From: Oscillibacter sp.
GTDB lineage: Bacteria > Bacillota > Clostridia > Oscillospirales > Oscillospiraceae
Direction of reading: 5' to 3'
DNA length: 5,472 bases
Assembly (NCBI GenBank): GCA_014799855.1
Contig: JAAVHG010000064.1
Location: 1 to 5,472 of the forward strand
The stretch's first letter is position 1, and every line of letters begins with the position of its first letter. Positions 5,153 through 5,472 of the stretch are shown in pieces. The notes under the pieces are model-generated. The model saw only the letters and a list, made by a program, of their open reading frames with translations, had not been told where the DNA came from and did no database searches. The position numbers were made by a program, and so were the translations under genes.

Positions 5153-5182
5153 TTGAAATTTCTTGATGAATAGTGGTAGAAA
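5153..5182 (+). promoter_or_regulatory. Candidate promoter for the gene at 5251
   Basis: TTGAAA (5153-5158) and TAGAAA (5177-5182) are 18 bases apart, and TG at 5174-5175 gives an extended -10. Transcription would begin near 5190, about 60 bases before the start codon. The -10 matches the consensus at four of six positions, so this is a moderate candidate in an AT-rich stretch. Confidence 0.4.
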
Positions 5183-5250
5183 TATAGCAACTAATTTGAT
5201 AGACTAAAAAATAGTAATGTCTCTCATGAATTGGAGGCGAGAAAACTATT

Positions 5251-5472
5251 GTGGATAATATCAGTAAAGAGCAACATGATGAACTGATGGGGATATTAAA
5301 TGACTTGATTGAAACAATAGCAATAATGAGAACAAAAGAAACGGACTATATACTTACTCAAAACGAAAGCGAAGCAAGAGAATGGCGGGATTTTTTGAAA
5401 AAGCATTTGGATAGAGAAGAACTAAAATCATTAGAAAACGAAATATCTAATAGATTCTTTTTCAAATTTGAT
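5251..5472 (+). CDS. Unrecognised small AT-rich gene, partial (runs off the right edge)
   Basis: GTG at 5251 opens 74 codons with no stop before the window ends. An in-frame TGA at 5227-5229 rules out an earlier standard start. GGAGG (5233-5237) lies 13 bases upstream, longer than ideal; ATT at 5248 would be closer but is a rare start. The product begins MDNISKEQHDELMGILNDLI and is strongly charged and helical, with EAREWRDFLKKHL (residues 42-54) and ELKSLENEI (57-65). There is no signal peptide or membrane segment in the visible part. I do not recognise the family. Its AT-rich composition matches the Imm1-like gene, and it follows its own candidate promoter, so another immunity or defence-type cargo gene is a reasonable guess but unproven. 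Confidence 0.75.
   Translation, partial: MDNISKEQHDELMGILNDLIETIAIMRTKETDYILTQNESEAREWRDFLKKHLDREELKSLENEISNRFFFKFD

Overview
The window looks like an accessory region of a gut-type Firmicute, probably class Clostridia. This rests on the strong AGGAGG-type ribosome binding sites, the start of a MobA/MobL-type relaxase with its typical 'AIYHCS' N-terminus, patchwork base composition (GC-rich blocks next to AT-rich genes), and long GC-rich non-coding stretches full of hairpins. No gene here is a housekeeping gene, and species cannot be named.

Layout. (1) 1-1869, minus strand: an unrecognised two-gene unit. A small gene (1385-1869) is followed after 32 bases by a long protein that runs off the left edge (450 codons visible from 1352). 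The small gene is broken by an exact 11-bp tandem duplication; removing one copy restores a clean 157-aa frame ending just before the next gene. (2) 1870-2248: a divergent intergenic region with a plus-strand terminator, a perfect 17-bp-stem bidirectional terminator, and a good sigma-A promoter reading right. (3) 2249-3706, plus strand: an immunity-type protein with an N-terminal SUKH (SMI1/KNR4) domain and a C-terminal leucine-rich-repeat-like region. (4) 3707-4288: 582 bases with no convincing gene but many inverted repeats; it may be a structured RNA or a cis-acting region of a mobile element. (5) 4289-4810, plus strand: an AT-rich, probably Imm1-like immunity gene with its own extended -10 promoter. 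(6) About 4856-5145: a relic of a MobQ-type mobilization module. It contains an origin of transfer (8-bp inverted repeat next to the nic core TAAGTGCGCCCT), the ribosome binding site and first codons of a relaxase gene whose start is now ATA and which is cut off after a few codons, and a terminator pointing left. (7) 5251-end, plus strand: the start of an AT-rich small gene of unknown function.

Taken together, the right two thirds read as a cluster of toxin-less immunity genes placed around decayed mobilization DNA. The oriT keeps the parts a relaxase would need, so the segment might still be mobilizable in trans by a co-resident element. That last point, and the immunity roles of the AT-rich genes, are inferences. 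The SUKH assignment and the oriT core are the best-supported calls.
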